Assembly: GCF_005250615.1 (NCBI RefSeq)
Contig: NZ_SULM01000023.1
Span: 1 to 34,428, forward strand
DNA: 34,428 bases
Origin: Pseudomonas rhizoryzae
GTDB taxonomy: Bacteria; Pseudomonadota; Gammaproteobacteria; Pseudomonadales; Pseudomonadaceae
Direction of reading: 5' to 3'
Shown here: piece after piece, positions 16,598 through 24,913 of the stretch
How positions within the stretch are numbered: the first letter of the stretch is position 1
How the letters are laid out: each line of letters opens with the position of its first letter
Program-made: the position numbers and the translations under genes
The notes under the pieces: generated by a model
Told to the model about the DNA's origin: nothing
The model's input: only the letters and a program-made list of their open reading frames with translations
Databases searched by the model: none

Positions 16598-17596
16598 TCA
16601 GCGCTTGAGCCAGCCCGCTTCCTCGAACACCGGGGTGACCCGGGCGGTGTCCTGGGCGATGTAGTCCTGCAGCGCCTGGCCTTCGAGGAAGGTTGGCACC
16701 AGGGCGTTGCGCTCGATGTAGGCCTTGAACTCCGGGGTCTGGCTGACCTTGCGCAGCAGCGCCACGTAGAAGGCCCGCTGTTCCTCGCTGACCCCGCCCG
16801 GCAACAGCACGGTGCGCGGGAAGCGGTACTGGTCGATGCCCAGGCCCTGTTCCTTGCAGGTGGGTACGTCCGACCAGGCGCGGGTCTCGGTGACCTTGGC
16901 GGTATAGGCCATGCGGTTCTGACTGAACACGCACAGCGGCTCCACCTGGCCGCCGCGCCATTGGCTCAGGCTCTCGCTGGGATTGTTGACGTTGGAGGTG
17001 ATGTGCTTGCCGGCCAGCTGGGTGGCTGCCTCGCTGCCGCTCTTGAAGGGGATATAGGTGAGCTTGGTGCCCTCGGTGCGATTGAGCAGCAGGGTCAGGG
17101 TCTGGTCGACATCCTTGGACTGGCTGCCGCCCATACGCTTGCCGGCCGGGTCCTGCTTGATGGCGTCGACATAGCCGCGGGCGTCCTTCCAGGGCGCGTC
17201 GGCGTAGGTCCAGAGGATGAAGTCATCCTCGGCGATGGCCGCCACCGGAGTCAGGTCGGCGAGCTGGTAGCCGAGCTTGGCGGTTAGCGGCAGCAGATAG
17301 ACGTTGTTGGTGGCGATGACCAGCTTGTCCGCCTCGCCCTTGGCCAGCTTCATCTCCAGGAAGGCCTCGGCGCCGTTGCCGCCCCCTTTGTTCATCACCA
17401 CGGTGCTGGCATCGAGCAGTTTGTGCTGGGTGATGATCGACTGGATCAGCCGGCCGAGCTGGTCGGTGCCGCCACCGGGGCCGCCGGCGACCACGATCTC
17501 TACCTTGCCCTCCGGTTGCCACGCCGCGTGCGCCATTGGCGCGGTCACGGCGAGAAAGCCTAGGGGGAGGGCGGCGAGCAGGGAGGGGCTGCGCAT
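16598..17596 (-). CDS. tctC: Tripartite tricarboxylate transporter, substrate-binding protein TctC
   Basis: A 332-residue periplasmic binding protein of the TctC/Bug family. A signal peptide (SLLAALPLGFLAVTAPMAHA) is followed by KVEIVVAGGPGGGTDQLGR, the family's ligand-binding N-terminus. ATG 17596 is chosen because AGAGGA precedes it and the signal peptide starts there. Ligand specificity cannot be read from sequence; the adjacent sugar-acid genes suggest a hydroxylated carboxylate, but Bug proteins bind many acids. First gene of tctCBA, divergent from the MFS gene at 17891. Confidence 0.92.
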   Translation of the reverse strand: MRSPSLLAALPLGFLAVTAPMAHAAWQPEGKVEIVVAGGPGGGTDQLGRLIQSIITQHKLLDASTVVMNKGGGNGAEAFLEMKLAKGEADKLVIATNNVYLLPLTAKLGYQLADLTPVAAIAEDDFILWTYADAPWKDARGYVDAIKQDPAGKRMGGSQSKDVDQTLTLLLNRTEGTKLTYIPFKSGSEAATQLAGKHITSNVNNPSESLSQWRGGQVEPLCVFSQNRMAYTAKVTETRAWSDVPTCKEQGLGIDQYRFPRTVLLPGGVSEEQRAFYVALLRKVSQTPEFKAYIERNALVPTFLEGQALQDYIAQDTARVTPVFEEAGWLKR

Positions 17597-17676
17597 GGGA
17601 TTTCCTCTTTCTTGTCGTTGTTTTAGTGAGGTCGAGTCTGCGCAGCCCTTGCCGGAACTGACCACTCAAAAATAGA

Positions 17677-17703
17677 CATGCCTCGATAGCCTGGAGTTAT
17701 GCC
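17677..17703 (-). promoter_or_regulatory. Shared operator-like motif, site A (tctC / MFS divergent region)
   Basis: On the minus strand this reads GGCATAACTCCAGGCTATCG then AGGCATG. It closely matches site B at 24843 (CATAACCTCAGGCTATG...) and site C at 29440 (CTCAGGTTATCGATGCATG). It lies between the divergent tctC and MFS promoters, and a common regulator is inferred. Confidence 0.5.
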
Positions 17704-17803
17704 TGAAAAGGGCGCTTCGCTGGATACCGCGTGGCAGAGGGTTTGCTGGCTCCTGACCGGACGGACCTATTTCCTGGGCTTATACCCTTATCCTCGGATT
17801 TGC

Positions 17804-17837
17804 ATTGGACGGTTATCACCTTGCGCCGGATAGTCGA
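17804..17837 (+). promoter_or_regulatory. Conserved promoter block and Crc-type motif ahead of the MFS operon
   Basis: ATTGGACGGTTAT (17804-17816) and, 12 bp on, GATAGTCGA (17829-17837) recur at 24878-24913 with 13 bp between them. They probably mark a promoter, with TTGGAC as a poor -35 and GATAGT as a -10-like hexamer. Downstream, AACAACAA at 17866-17873 lies 5 bp before the Shine-Dalgarno and fits the AANAANAA motif bound by Hfq/Crc in Pseudomonas. Confidence 0.45.
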
Positions 17838-17890
17838 GCTCGTCAGTCGATCACCGAATGCCCATAACAACAATTCCAGGGATCACCGCC

Positions 17891-19213
17891 ATGCTCTCTA
17901 CCTCCCGTTCCTCACGCCTCGTGGATGGCGCTGTCGTATCAGCGGCAGCACAGCCCTCCAGGGTTCGCTGGCGCATCTTCGCCATCATCTTCGGCCTGAC
18001 CGTCATCAACCTGGTGGACCGGGTGTCCCTGTCCATCGCCATGCCCACCATCGCCCGCGAATTCCAGCTGACGCCGGCCGTCCAGGGGCTGATCCTCAGC
18101 AGCTTCTTCTGGGCCTACGCCCTGCTGCAGATTCCCGGCGGCTGGCTGATCGACCGCTACGGCCCGCGCCGGGTGATCGGCTGGTCCACCGGGCTCTGGG
18201 GTGTCTTCCAGACCCTCGCCGCCTTCGCCACCGGCGGGTTGTCGCTGATCTTCGCCCGGGTCGCCCTGGGCGCCGCCGAGGCACCGCTGTTTCCTGCCGG
18301 TGGCAAGCTCAATTCCCTGTGGCTGGCCTCCAGCGAGCGGGGGCGCGGTGCGGTGCTGATGGATTGCGGCGGTCCGCTGGGCGTGGCCCTGGGCGGCCTG
18401 CTCATCGCCTATTTGATCGCCGTCTTCGGCTCCTGGCGCACCGCCTTCTTCGTCGCCGGTATCGCCACCCTGGCCATGGCCTGGCTCGCCTGGCGCTACC
18501 TGCGCGACGATCCGGCAATCCATCCGGGGGTCAACGCTGCCGAACTCGCGCGCATCAACGAGGGCCGCACCACCTCCATGGCCCAGGCCGCCAAGGCCGG
18601 CGCCCAGGGCCTCGGCATCGCCCGGCGTTCCCTGGCCGGCATCCTGCTCGGCCGCGCCAGCTGGGCCATGGTCTTCTTCGGCCTGCTGACCTGGGGGCCC
18701 AGCTACCTGGCCCAGGCTCGCGGCTTCGACATCAAGGGCATAGGCGCCGCTACCTTCGTCATCTTTCTCTGCGGTGCGGCCGGCTCCCTGGTCGGCGGCT
18801 TCCTCTGCGACCTGCTGGTCCGCCAGGGCGTGCGTCGTGGGCTCGCCGCCAAGGGACTGCTGTCCTGTTCCGGCCTGGTGGCGCTGGCGGCCTTCCTGCT
18901 GCTGCCGCTGCTGACCAATCCCTATGCCGCGGTGGGGCTGCTGTCGCTGACCGCCTTCTTCCTCATGTGGGGCAGCCTCTACTGGAGCTTCCCGGCCTTG
19001 CTGGCGGCACCGGCGCGGGTCGGGCTGATCGGCGGGGTGATGAATTTGGCCGGCAGCCTCGGTGGTATCGCCGTGCCCATCATGGTCGGCTTGCTGCTGC
19101 AGCACCTGGGCGGCTATCCGGCGGTGCTGGGCTTCTTCGCCCTCTGCTCGGGTCTGTTCATCCTCGGCACCCTGCTGATCGGCCTGGACGACCGGGAGGT
19201 GGCCCATGGCTGA
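17891..19213 (+). CDS. MFS transporter, anion:cation symporter-like (sugar acid permease)
   Basis: A 440-residue permease with about twelve membrane segments. LTVINLVDRVSLSIAMPTIA and the loop GGWLIDRYGPRRVIG (MFS motif A) resemble the ACS family that imports hexuronates, glucarate and phthalate. AGGGA precedes the ATG at 17891; the earlier ATG at 17858 has no comparable site. The last 8 bp overlap the amidohydrolase gene, so the two are co-expressed, and the permease probably imports that enzyme's substrate or product. Confidence 0.88.
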   Translation: MLSTSRSSRLVDGAVVSAAAQPSRVRWRIFAIIFGLTVINLVDRVSLSIAMPTIAREFQLTPAVQGLILSSFFWAYALLQIPGGWLIDRYGPRRVIGWSTGLWGVFQTLAAFATGGLSLIFARVALGAAEAPLFPAGGKLNSLWLASSERGRGAVLMDCGGPLGVALGGLLIAYLIAVFGSWRTAFFVAGIATLAMAWLAWRYLRDDPAIHPGVNAAELARINEGRTTSMAQAAKAGAQGLGIARRSLAGILLGRASWAMVFFGLLTWGPSYLAQARGFDIKGIGAATFVIFLCGAAGSLVGGFLCDLLVRQGVRRGLAAKGLLSCSGLVALAAFLLLPLLTNPYAAVGLLSLTAFFLMWGSLYWSFPALLAAPARVGLIGGVMNLAGSLGGIAVPIMVGLLLQHLGGYPAVLGFFALCSGLFILGTLLIGLDDREVAHG

Positions 19214-20147
19214 GCGCTACAACGGACCCATCATCGACGCCCATCACCATTTCTGGGAGCCGGGGCGCAACTTCCATCCCTGGCTGTCCGGCGCGGAGAC
19301 CATCCCGTTCCGCTACGGTGACTACAGCGCTATCAAGGGCGACTACCTGCCCGAGCAGTACTTCGCCGACGCCGCTGGCCACGACGTGGTCCAGACCGTC
19401 TACGTCGAGGCCGAGTGGGACCCGCGCGATCCCTTCGGCGAGACCCGTTACATCCACCAGTTGGCCAGCCGTCACGGCGTACCCAATGCGGTGGTCGCCC
19501 AGGCCTGGCTGGACGCCGAAGACGCCGCCGAGTTGCTCGCCGCCCAGGCCGCCTTCGCGCGGGTACGCAGCGTGAGACACAAGCCCGGTGGCCCCTGCCG
19601 TCCGGAGGAGGTGGGTCGCCAGCGCACCCTGATGAGCGACGAGCGTTGGCGGCGTGGCTATGCCGAATTGCAGCGGCACGGCCTGCACTTCGATCTGCAG
19701 ACGCCCTGGTGGAATCTCGACGAGGCCTGCCACCTGGCGCGGGACTTCCCGGCCATCCGGTTGATCCTCAACCATACGGGGCTACCTTCCGATCGTAGCG
19801 CCGAAGGCTTGGCCGCCTGGCGCGCCGCCTTGGCCCGGCTGGCCGAGTGGCCCAACGTGGCACTGAAGATCTCCGGTCTGGGCCTGGCCGGTCAGCCCTG
19901 GCGCGCCGAGGACAACGCCTGGATCGTCCGCGAGGCCATCGCCATCTTCGGCCCTGAACGCGCCATGTTCGCCAGCAACTTCCCGGTGGATCGGCTCTGC
20001 GGTAGCTTCGATACCATCTTCAGCGGTTTCAAGCGCCTGGTGGCCGAGCTACCCGCTGCCAGTCAACGCCAGCTGTTCCACGACACCGCCCAGCGTCTCT
20101 ATCGCCCCCTGACCGCCGCGCCTTCGCTGAGCGTACCGACGGCCTGA
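19206..20147 (+). CDS. COG3618 amidohydrolase (predicted lactonase)
   Basis: A 313-residue TIM-barrel metal-dependent hydrolase of the amidohydrolase_2 family. Metal-binding and active-site landmarks are IIDAHHHFWEPGR at the N-terminus, LNHTGLPSDRS mid-protein and MFASNFPVDRL near the end. Characterised relatives open sugar lactones (fuconolactone, rhamnonolactone) or 2-pyrone-4,6-dicarboxylate. Start overlaps the MFS gene by 8 bp. A paralogue is at 28480-29406. Substrate is unknown; a sugar-acid lactone fits the neighbours best. Confidence 0.87.
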   Translation: MAERYNGPIIDAHHHFWEPGRNFHPWLSGAETIPFRYGDYSAIKGDYLPEQYFADAAGHDVVQTVYVEAEWDPRDPFGETRYIHQLASRHGVPNAVVAQAWLDAEDAAELLAAQAAFARVRSVRHKPGGPCRPEEVGRQRTLMSDERWRRGYAELQRHGLHFDLQTPWWNLDEACHLARDFPAIRLILNHTGLPSDRSAEGLAAWRAALARLAEWPNVALKISGLGLAGQPWRAEDNAWIVREAIAIFGPERAMFASNFPVDRLCGSFDTIFSGFKRLVAELPAASQRQLFHDTAQRLYRPLTAAPSLSVPTA

Positions 20148-20168
20148 ACAGTCGCTGTGGCTCGTTAT

Positions 20169-20224
20169 AAGGCAAACTTCCGTCGCGATATAACGTCGCG
20201 GCTGAAGTTTGCCTTTTTTTATTT
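20169..20224 (+). terminator. Strong rho-independent terminator
   Basis: AAGGCAAACTTC and GAAGTTTGCCTT form a perfect 12-bp stem around a smaller CGCGA/TCGCG hairpin, followed by a run of Ts. It closes the MFS-amidohydrolase operon 21 bp after its stop. Confidence 0.92.
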
Positions 20225-20283
20225 TAAGGTTGTCGGCTGGATGCCTTTTTGCGGTCTTTCCGCCACTTTCGCTCGTCGACTTT

Positions 20284-20447
20284 GATACTTTTTTAGTATC
20301 TCTGCACCTGTTCAAAAGTATTAGGCAGGTCGCCCGTTTTATTTGATGCTCAACGCGGCAGGGATAACTTCTCTGTCTTATATCTGCCGCGATGACGTCG
20401 ATCTTCGGCAAAGAATAAAAACAATGGCTATCGCGGGAGACATCCCG
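20284..20447 (+). promoter_or_regulatory. Inverted repeats upstream of the b561-gntP operon
   Basis: The 361-bp gap 20148-20508 holds, after the terminator, three inverted repeats: GATACT-N5-AGTATC (20284-20300), CGCGGCAG-N22-CTGCCGCG (20354-20391) and CGGGA-GACA-TCCCG (20434-20447). No gene is seen. They may be operators or leader RNA structure for the gene at 20509; there is no direct evidence of which. Confidence 0.4.
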
Positions 20448-20508
20448 TGATGGTGATTAGGCTTACGCCCGACATTCAGGGCCTGCCTAGCCGCCACCGA
20501 GGTGAACG

Positions 20509-21336
20509 ATGGTGACCCGTATTCATCCGTTTCTCTGTGCTGCCGCGGGCTGTGCGCTGGCAACGCTTGCACTGAGTATCCCCTGGGCTGGTCAGGCTTG
20601 GCTGTGGCAGCCCCTGTCGGGAGCCGGCGAACATCACCTGAGTCTGCTCGCCGCCTGGCATGGACGCCTCATGGTAATGGCCTGGGGGCTGCTGTTTCCC
20701 GCCGGCATCCTGATCGCTCGCTATGCCAAGGTCACGCCGCGGCAACGCTGGCCCGAGCAACTGGATAACAAGCTCTGGTGGCGTCTGCATCTGCTGTTGC
20801 AAAGCCTCGGCAGCCTGCTGATGTTGCTGGCGCTTGGGCTCATCCTGGTTGTCGCCCAGGGCGCGACGAGCCTGGCGCGCTGGCATGCGCTGGGCGGCTG
20901 GAGCCTGGTCGCCGGCGTCGTCATCCAGGTCGTCGGCGGCCGTCTGAGAGGCAGCAAGGGTGGACCGGGTATCCCGGGCGACCACTACCTCATGACCCGC
21001 CGCCGCCTGGTCTTCGAATACGTCCACAAGACCCTGGGCTGGTTGGCCCTGGTGCTGTCCGTGCCGGTCGTCCTCGCTGGCCTCATAGTGGCCGATGCGC
21101 CGCGCTGGATGTTCCTGCTGTTGATCCTTTGGTGGACCGCCTTGATCGTTCTGGTCATCACCTTGCAGCGGCGGCGGTGTTGCCTGGATACCTACCAGGC
21201 CATCTGGGGACCGGCCGACTGTCATCCCGGTAATCGCCTGAGGCCCATAGGCTGGGGCGTATTCCGCCACGCTGAACCTGAGACGTTCATTCCCACGAAA
21301 ACTCAGTGTCGTACCAAATTCGTTCGAAGCAATTAA
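20509..21336 (+). CDS. Cytochrome b561 domain membrane protein
   Basis: A 275-residue protein with about six membrane segments. Four histidines sit where b561-type haem ligands are expected: H51 (WHGRL), H94 (WWRLHLLLQSLG), H126 (WHALGGW) and H173 (YVHKTLGWLAL). Such proteins carry electrons across a membrane between two haems. GAGGTGAACG precedes the ATG. It lies 49 bp before gntP on the same strand, an unusual partner; it might drain electrons from a periplasmic sugar dehydrogenase. That role is inference. Confidence 0.75.
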   Translation: MVTRIHPFLCAAAGCALATLALSIPWAGQAWLWQPLSGAGEHHLSLLAAWHGRLMVMAWGLLFPAGILIARYAKVTPRQRWPEQLDNKLWWRLHLLLQSLGSLLMLLALGLILVVAQGATSLARWHALGGWSLVAGVVIQVVGGRLRGSKGGPGIPGDHYLMTRRRLVFEYVHKTLGWLALVLSVPVVLAGLIVADAPRWMFLLLILWWTALIVLVITLQRRRCCLDTYQAIWGPADCHPGNRLRPIGWGVFRHAEPETFIPTKTQCRTKFVRSN

Positions 21337-21385
21337 GTGTTCGATTCGCTGTTTTGCCCTTCTACTACAATAAAAAGAGCGTGCC

Positions 21386-22732
21386 ATGACGACGACTATT
21401 TTGCTGTTGATCGGCTTATTATCGATCCTCTCGCTGTTGATATTGATCATTCCCCTGAAGTTGCCACCCTTCATCGCCTTGATCAGTGTGGCCACGGCGA
21501 CCGCCCTGGTCTCCGGCGTCGCGCCGGCGCAACTGGCTCAAGCCGTGGAGGGCGGCCTGGGCAAGACGCTGGGACACATCGCCGTGATCATCGCGTTGGG
21601 GGCCATGGTGGGCCGGATGATCGAAATCTCCGGTGGCGCCACGGTACTGTCGCGGCTATTGGTCATCCGCCTGGGTAGTCATCGCGTATTGCTGGCGCTG
21701 GGCCTGGCAGCCTTCGCCGTCGGCGTGCCGGTGTTCTTCGAGGTGGGCGTCATCATGCTCATGCCGCTGGCGATGGGGCTGGCCACTGAACGGCACTGGC
21801 CGCTGTATCGCCTCGGCTTGCCCATGTGTGGCGTCCTGCTGGTGGTACATGCCCTGCTGCCACCTCACCCGGGCGCGGTCGCCGTCGCCACGGCGTTCGG
21901 TGTGGAGGTGGGCCGGGTGCTCGCCTTCGGTTTGCCGATCGCCGCCGTCACCTGTGTGCTGCTGCTGATCACTGGCCGACGCCTGTTCGAACGTGCCTGC
22001 CGGGTCACCGCGCCGGCCAGCGAGCCCCAGGGTCCGCTTGCCGGACCGCTGGAAGAGCGACCCGCGGCGGGGCCGGGGCGGGTGGTGCTGGTGATCATCT
22101 GCCCCATCCTGTTGATCCTGCTGGGCGTATTGGCCCCCAGCCTGCCGGTGCCACCGGCGCTGCGCGCCACCCTGGAGGTCCTGGGAGTACCCTATGTGGC
22201 CCTGCTCGTGGACGTCTTTCTCGCCCTGTGGTTGCTGGGGTTGGCACGGGGCCTGGCGCTGCGGGAGGTGTCGACGCAACTGGCCGCCGCCATTCCCGGC
22301 ATCGCCATGATCATCCTCATCACCGGTGCCGGCGGCGCCTTCGCCAACATCATGGTGCAGACCGGCATCGGCGCGGCGCTGGCCAAGGCCATGCAGGCCA
22401 CGGGGCTGCCGATCCTGCTGCTGGCCTACCTCATCACCCTGATGATCAGAGCCGCCCAGGGCCCCACTACCGTCGCCCTGATGACCACCGCCGGTATCGT
22501 CCTGCCGATGACCCAGACCCTGGGGCTGAGCCCTAACCAGACCGCGCTAGTCGGGCTGGCCATGGGGGCGGGTGGTATCGGTCTGTCCCACGTCAACGAT
22601 GCCGGCTTCTGGATCGTCACCCGTCTGCTGGGCCTCAGCGTCGCCGACGGCCTGCGCAGCTGGACCCTGCTCACCACCCTGGCCAGCCTGTTCGCCCTGG
22701 GCTGCATCTCTTGCCTCTGGCCTTTCGTTTGA
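21386..22732 (+). CDS. GntP-family gluconate/sugar-acid permease
   Basis: A 448-residue inner-membrane permease with 12-14 hydrophobic segments. GntP-family features include VGVPVFFEVGVIMLMPLAMG, LLPPHPGAVAVA near the middle and MRAAQG-like LMIRAAQGPTTVALMTTAG with GLSHVNDAGFW near the end. GntP proteins import gluconate and related aldonates by proton symport. AATAAAAA at 21369-21376 overlaps the ribosome-binding region and fits the Crc/Hfq target motif. The lactonase gene follows 20 bp later. Confidence 0.92.
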   Translation: MTTTILLLIGLLSILSLLILIIPLKLPPFIALISVATATALVSGVAPAQLAQAVEGGLGKTLGHIAVIIALGAMVGRMIEISGGATVLSRLLVIRLGSHRVLLALGLAAFAVGVPVFFEVGVIMLMPLAMGLATERHWPLYRLGLPMCGVLLVVHALLPPHPGAVAVATAFGVEVGRVLAFGLPIAAVTCVLLLITGRRLFERACRVTAPASEPQGPLAGPLEERPAAGPGRVVLVIICPILLILLGVLAPSLPVPPALRATLEVLGVPYVALLVDVFLALWLLGLARGLALREVSTQLAAAIPGIAMIILITGAGGAFANIMVQTGIGAALAKAMQATGLPILLLAYLITLMIRAAQGPTTVALMTTAGIVLPMTQTLGLSPNQTALVGLAMGAGGIGLSHVNDAGFWIVTRLLGLSVADGLRSWTLLTTLASLFALGCISCLWPFV

Positions 22733-22752
22733 TCGATCAAGGAGTGTTCCCG

Positions 22753-23676
22753 ATGTCGGAAGCCACCATCATTCTGTTCGATGACCGAGCCGCGGCGCTG
22801 CAATACGCCTGCAGCCCCCTGGAGCGTCTCGCCAGTGGTGCCCTCTGGAGCGAAGGGCCGGTCTGGCTGCCCGCCGAGCAGGCGCTGCTCTGGAGCGATA
22901 TCCCCAACAACCGCATGCTGCGTTGGAGCGAGGCCGCTGGCCTGAGCGTCTGGCGCGAATCGGTCGGCTTCAGCAATGGCCATGCCCTGGCGGCGGACGG
23001 TTCGGTCCTGCACTGCTCACACGGCCACCGGGCGATCCTACGCACGCCGTGCCGGAACGGCCGCCTGGCCGCGACTGAAGAAGTCCTGGTCGACCGCTAC
23101 CAGGGCCGGCGCCTCAACTCGCCCAATGACCTGGTGGTGAAGCGCGATGGGACGATCTGGTTCAGCGATCCGCCCTACGGCATCCTCTCCGACCGCGAAG
23201 GCCAGGTCGCGCCCCAGGAACAACGTCACCAGTACGTCTTCCGCTACGACCCCGCGGACGGCCAGCTGGATGTGGTCAGCGACTTCGTCGAGGACCCCAA
23301 CGGTCTGGCCTTTTCACCGGACGAGCGCATCCTCTACGTCTCCGACACCTCGGCCGCCCGGCGCGCTGATGGGCACCACCGCATCGTCGCCTTCGACGTC
23401 ATAGGTGGGCGTTCCCTGGCCAATCCCTGGCTTTTCGCCGAGGTGGAGCCTGGCCTGCCGGATGGCTTCCGGGTGTCGCGCAATGGCTGGCTCTATACCA
23501 GTAGCGCCTGCGGTGTGCAGCTCTATCATCCCGACGGCACCCGGCTGGCGCTCATCCCGGTACCCGAGATGGTCGGCAACCTGACCTTCGACGAGCACGA
23601 GCGGGCGCTCTACATCCTGGCTACCACCTCGCTCTATCGGCTGGCCTTCGACCGGCCCGCGCACTCACTGGGATGA
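22753..23676 (+). CDS. SMP-30/gluconolactonase family lactonase
   Basis: A 307-residue beta-propeller lactonase. Metal ligands are visible as the Glu in WSEGPVWLP (about residue 32), the Asn-Asp in RLNSPNDLVVKRDG and the Asp in FSPDERILYVSDT. It hydrolyses an aldonolactone to the free acid. AAGGAG precedes the ATG; earlier in-frame codons belong to the end of gntP. Its 3' end overlaps the convergent LysR gene by 43 bp. Confidence 0.9.
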   Translation: MSEATIILFDDRAAALQYACSPLERLASGALWSEGPVWLPAEQALLWSDIPNNRMLRWSEAAGLSVWRESVGFSNGHALAADGSVLHCSHGHRAILRTPCRNGRLAATEEVLVDRYQGRRLNSPNDLVVKRDGTIWFSDPPYGILSDREGQVAPQEQRHQYVFRYDPADGQLDVVSDFVEDPNGLAFSPDERILYVSDTSAARRADGHHRIVAFDVIGGRSLANPWLFAEVEPGLPDGFRVSRNGWLYTSSACGVQLYHPDGTRLALIPVPEMVGNLTFDEHERALYILATTSLYRLAFDRPAHSLG

Positions 23677-24599
23677 ACGGCGACCGCTTCGACCTGATCC
23701 GGCTCGTGCGAGGGCGCCAGCAGGACCTGTGTCTCTTCGCGCAGCGCCTGCACGCAAGGCGAGGGCTCGCGATAGGCCAGCGCCAGTGCATAGGGCAGGG
23801 GGGAACCGGGGCCTTCCAGCTCGCGCCAGGCCAGTTCCGCGGCTTGGCGCCGGGCGTACTGGCGGGGCATCAGGGCGATGCCGAGGCCCGCGGCGACCAG
23901 GCCGGCGGTGGTCTGCATCTGCCGCGAATGCTGGGCCACGCGCGGTACGAAGCCCGCCTCGGCGCAGCCGAGCAGGATACGTGCATACATGCCCGGGCCA
24001 TCATGGGGGGCGAAGAGGATCCAGGGCTCTGCGGCGCAATCGGTGAGGTTCAGGGTAGGGCGCGCGGCGAGGTGATGCCCCAGGGGCAGCGCTACCACCA
24101 GGCGGTCCTCGAACAGCGGATCGAACTGGATGTCTCCGGCATCGGCGACGGGCAAGACCAGCACCCCGGCATCGAGGCGATCCTGACGCAGCAGCTCCAG
24201 TTGCTCCGGTGGTGTCGCCTCCCACAACTGGATGTCGACGGAAGGATGGTGCGCCCGATAGTGGCGCAACAGGCGGGGCAGCAGGCCACCGACCTGACTG
24301 TCGACGCAGCCGATCCGCAGCGACCCGGTCAAGCCCGCAGCCGCCTGGCGCGCCGCGTTGCACGCGCGTTCGGCCTGGGCCAGGGTGCGCCGGGCTTCCA
24401 ACAGGAACAGGCTACCGGCTGCCGTGAGCCGCGTAGAGCGATTGTCGCGCTCCAGCAAGACCACCCCCAGATCTTCTTCGAGTCGGCGAATCGCCGCACT
24501 CAGCGGTGGCTGGGCCATGTTGAGACGCTCGGCTGCGCGCCGGAAGTTGAGGGTCTCGGCCACGGCCACGTACTGGCGCATCTGACGCAAATCGATCAT
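23634..24599 (-). CDS. LysR-family regulator, candidate regulator of the sugar-acid region
   Basis: A 321-residue LysR-type regulator. The N-terminal DNA-binding domain (MIDLRQMRQYVAVAETLNFR, then NMAQPPLSAAIRRLEEDLG) resembles the CatR/BenM/CbbR group; the effector domain follows from about residue 90. It is convergent with the lactonase and divergent from the pdxA-type operon, with a MITE and operator site B in between. Central placement makes it the best candidate to bind the motif shared by three promoters of this region. Confidence 0.9.
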   Translation of the reverse strand: MIDLRQMRQYVAVAETLNFRRAAERLNMAQPPLSAAIRRLEEDLGVVLLERDNRSTRLTAAGSLFLLEARRTLAQAERACNAARQAAAGLTGSLRIGCVDSQVGGLLPRLLRHYRAHHPSVDIQLWEATPPEQLELLRQDRLDAGVLVLPVADAGDIQFDPLFEDRLVVALPLGHHLAARPTLNLTDCAAEPWILFAPHDGPGMYARILLGCAEAGFVPRVAQHSRQMQTTAGLVAAGLGIALMPRQYARRQAAELAWRELEGPGSPLPYALALAYREPSPCVQALREETQVLLAPSHEPDQVEAVAVHPSECAGRSKASR

Positions 24600-24683
24600 C
24601 GGCGGGCTTCTTGTTATCGCGGCTGTCCGTCGAGTATGCGCCGGCTTTTTCCAGGCTGCCTAGCGCGGCTGAGGCCCGGGGTA

Positions 24684-24838
24684 GGTTCTGTACGAAAAGT
24701 CGCCGAGCGAAGGTCAGGCGAGGCCTAGGCGGCCCCGCGAAAAAGGCTGAGGAAGCGGAGTTTACGAGTGGTAAATGAGCATTCCGAAGCCTTTTTCAAC
24801 GAAGCATCACCGAGCGTAGGCATTTTTCGTACAGAACC
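24684..24838. mobile_element. MITE, copy 2 (155 bp)
   Basis: The ends GGTTCTGTACGAAAA and TTTTCGTACAGAACC are identical to copy 1 at 149-305 and are flanked by TA (24682-24683 and 24839-24840). The bodies are nearly identical apart from two indels: copy 2 carries an extra CCTAGGCGGCCCC-like segment and lacks a CCGGGCTCGCGAA-like one. It sits in the LysR/pdxA-like intergenic region, 4 bp from operator site B. Confidence 0.88.
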
Positions 24839-24842
24839 TAGA

Positions 24843-24913
24843 CATAACCTCAGGCTATGCACCTATGAGCAGCTTTGATTGGACGGTTATAGCAGCCACT
24901 GGCGATAGTCGGA
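24843..24913 (+). promoter_or_regulatory. Operator site B and conserved promoter block of the pdxA-like operon
   Basis: CATAACCTCAGGCTATG (from 24843) matches sites A and C. ATTGGACGGTTAT (24878-24890) and GATAGTCGGA (24904-24913) repeat the block seen at 17804. Together they suggest an activator site 11 bp upstream of a promoter. AACAACAA at 24922-24929 is a further AANAANAA match. The leader from 24914 to 25124 has a 65-codon open frame (24917-25114) of unconvincing composition; I see no other gene in 24600-25124. Confidence 0.5.

Noticed and set aside
14532-16961. An 809-residue single protein containing TctA
   Set aside because: The first about 300 residues are tctB and tctC read out of frame; the real tctA start is the ATG overlapping the tctB stop.
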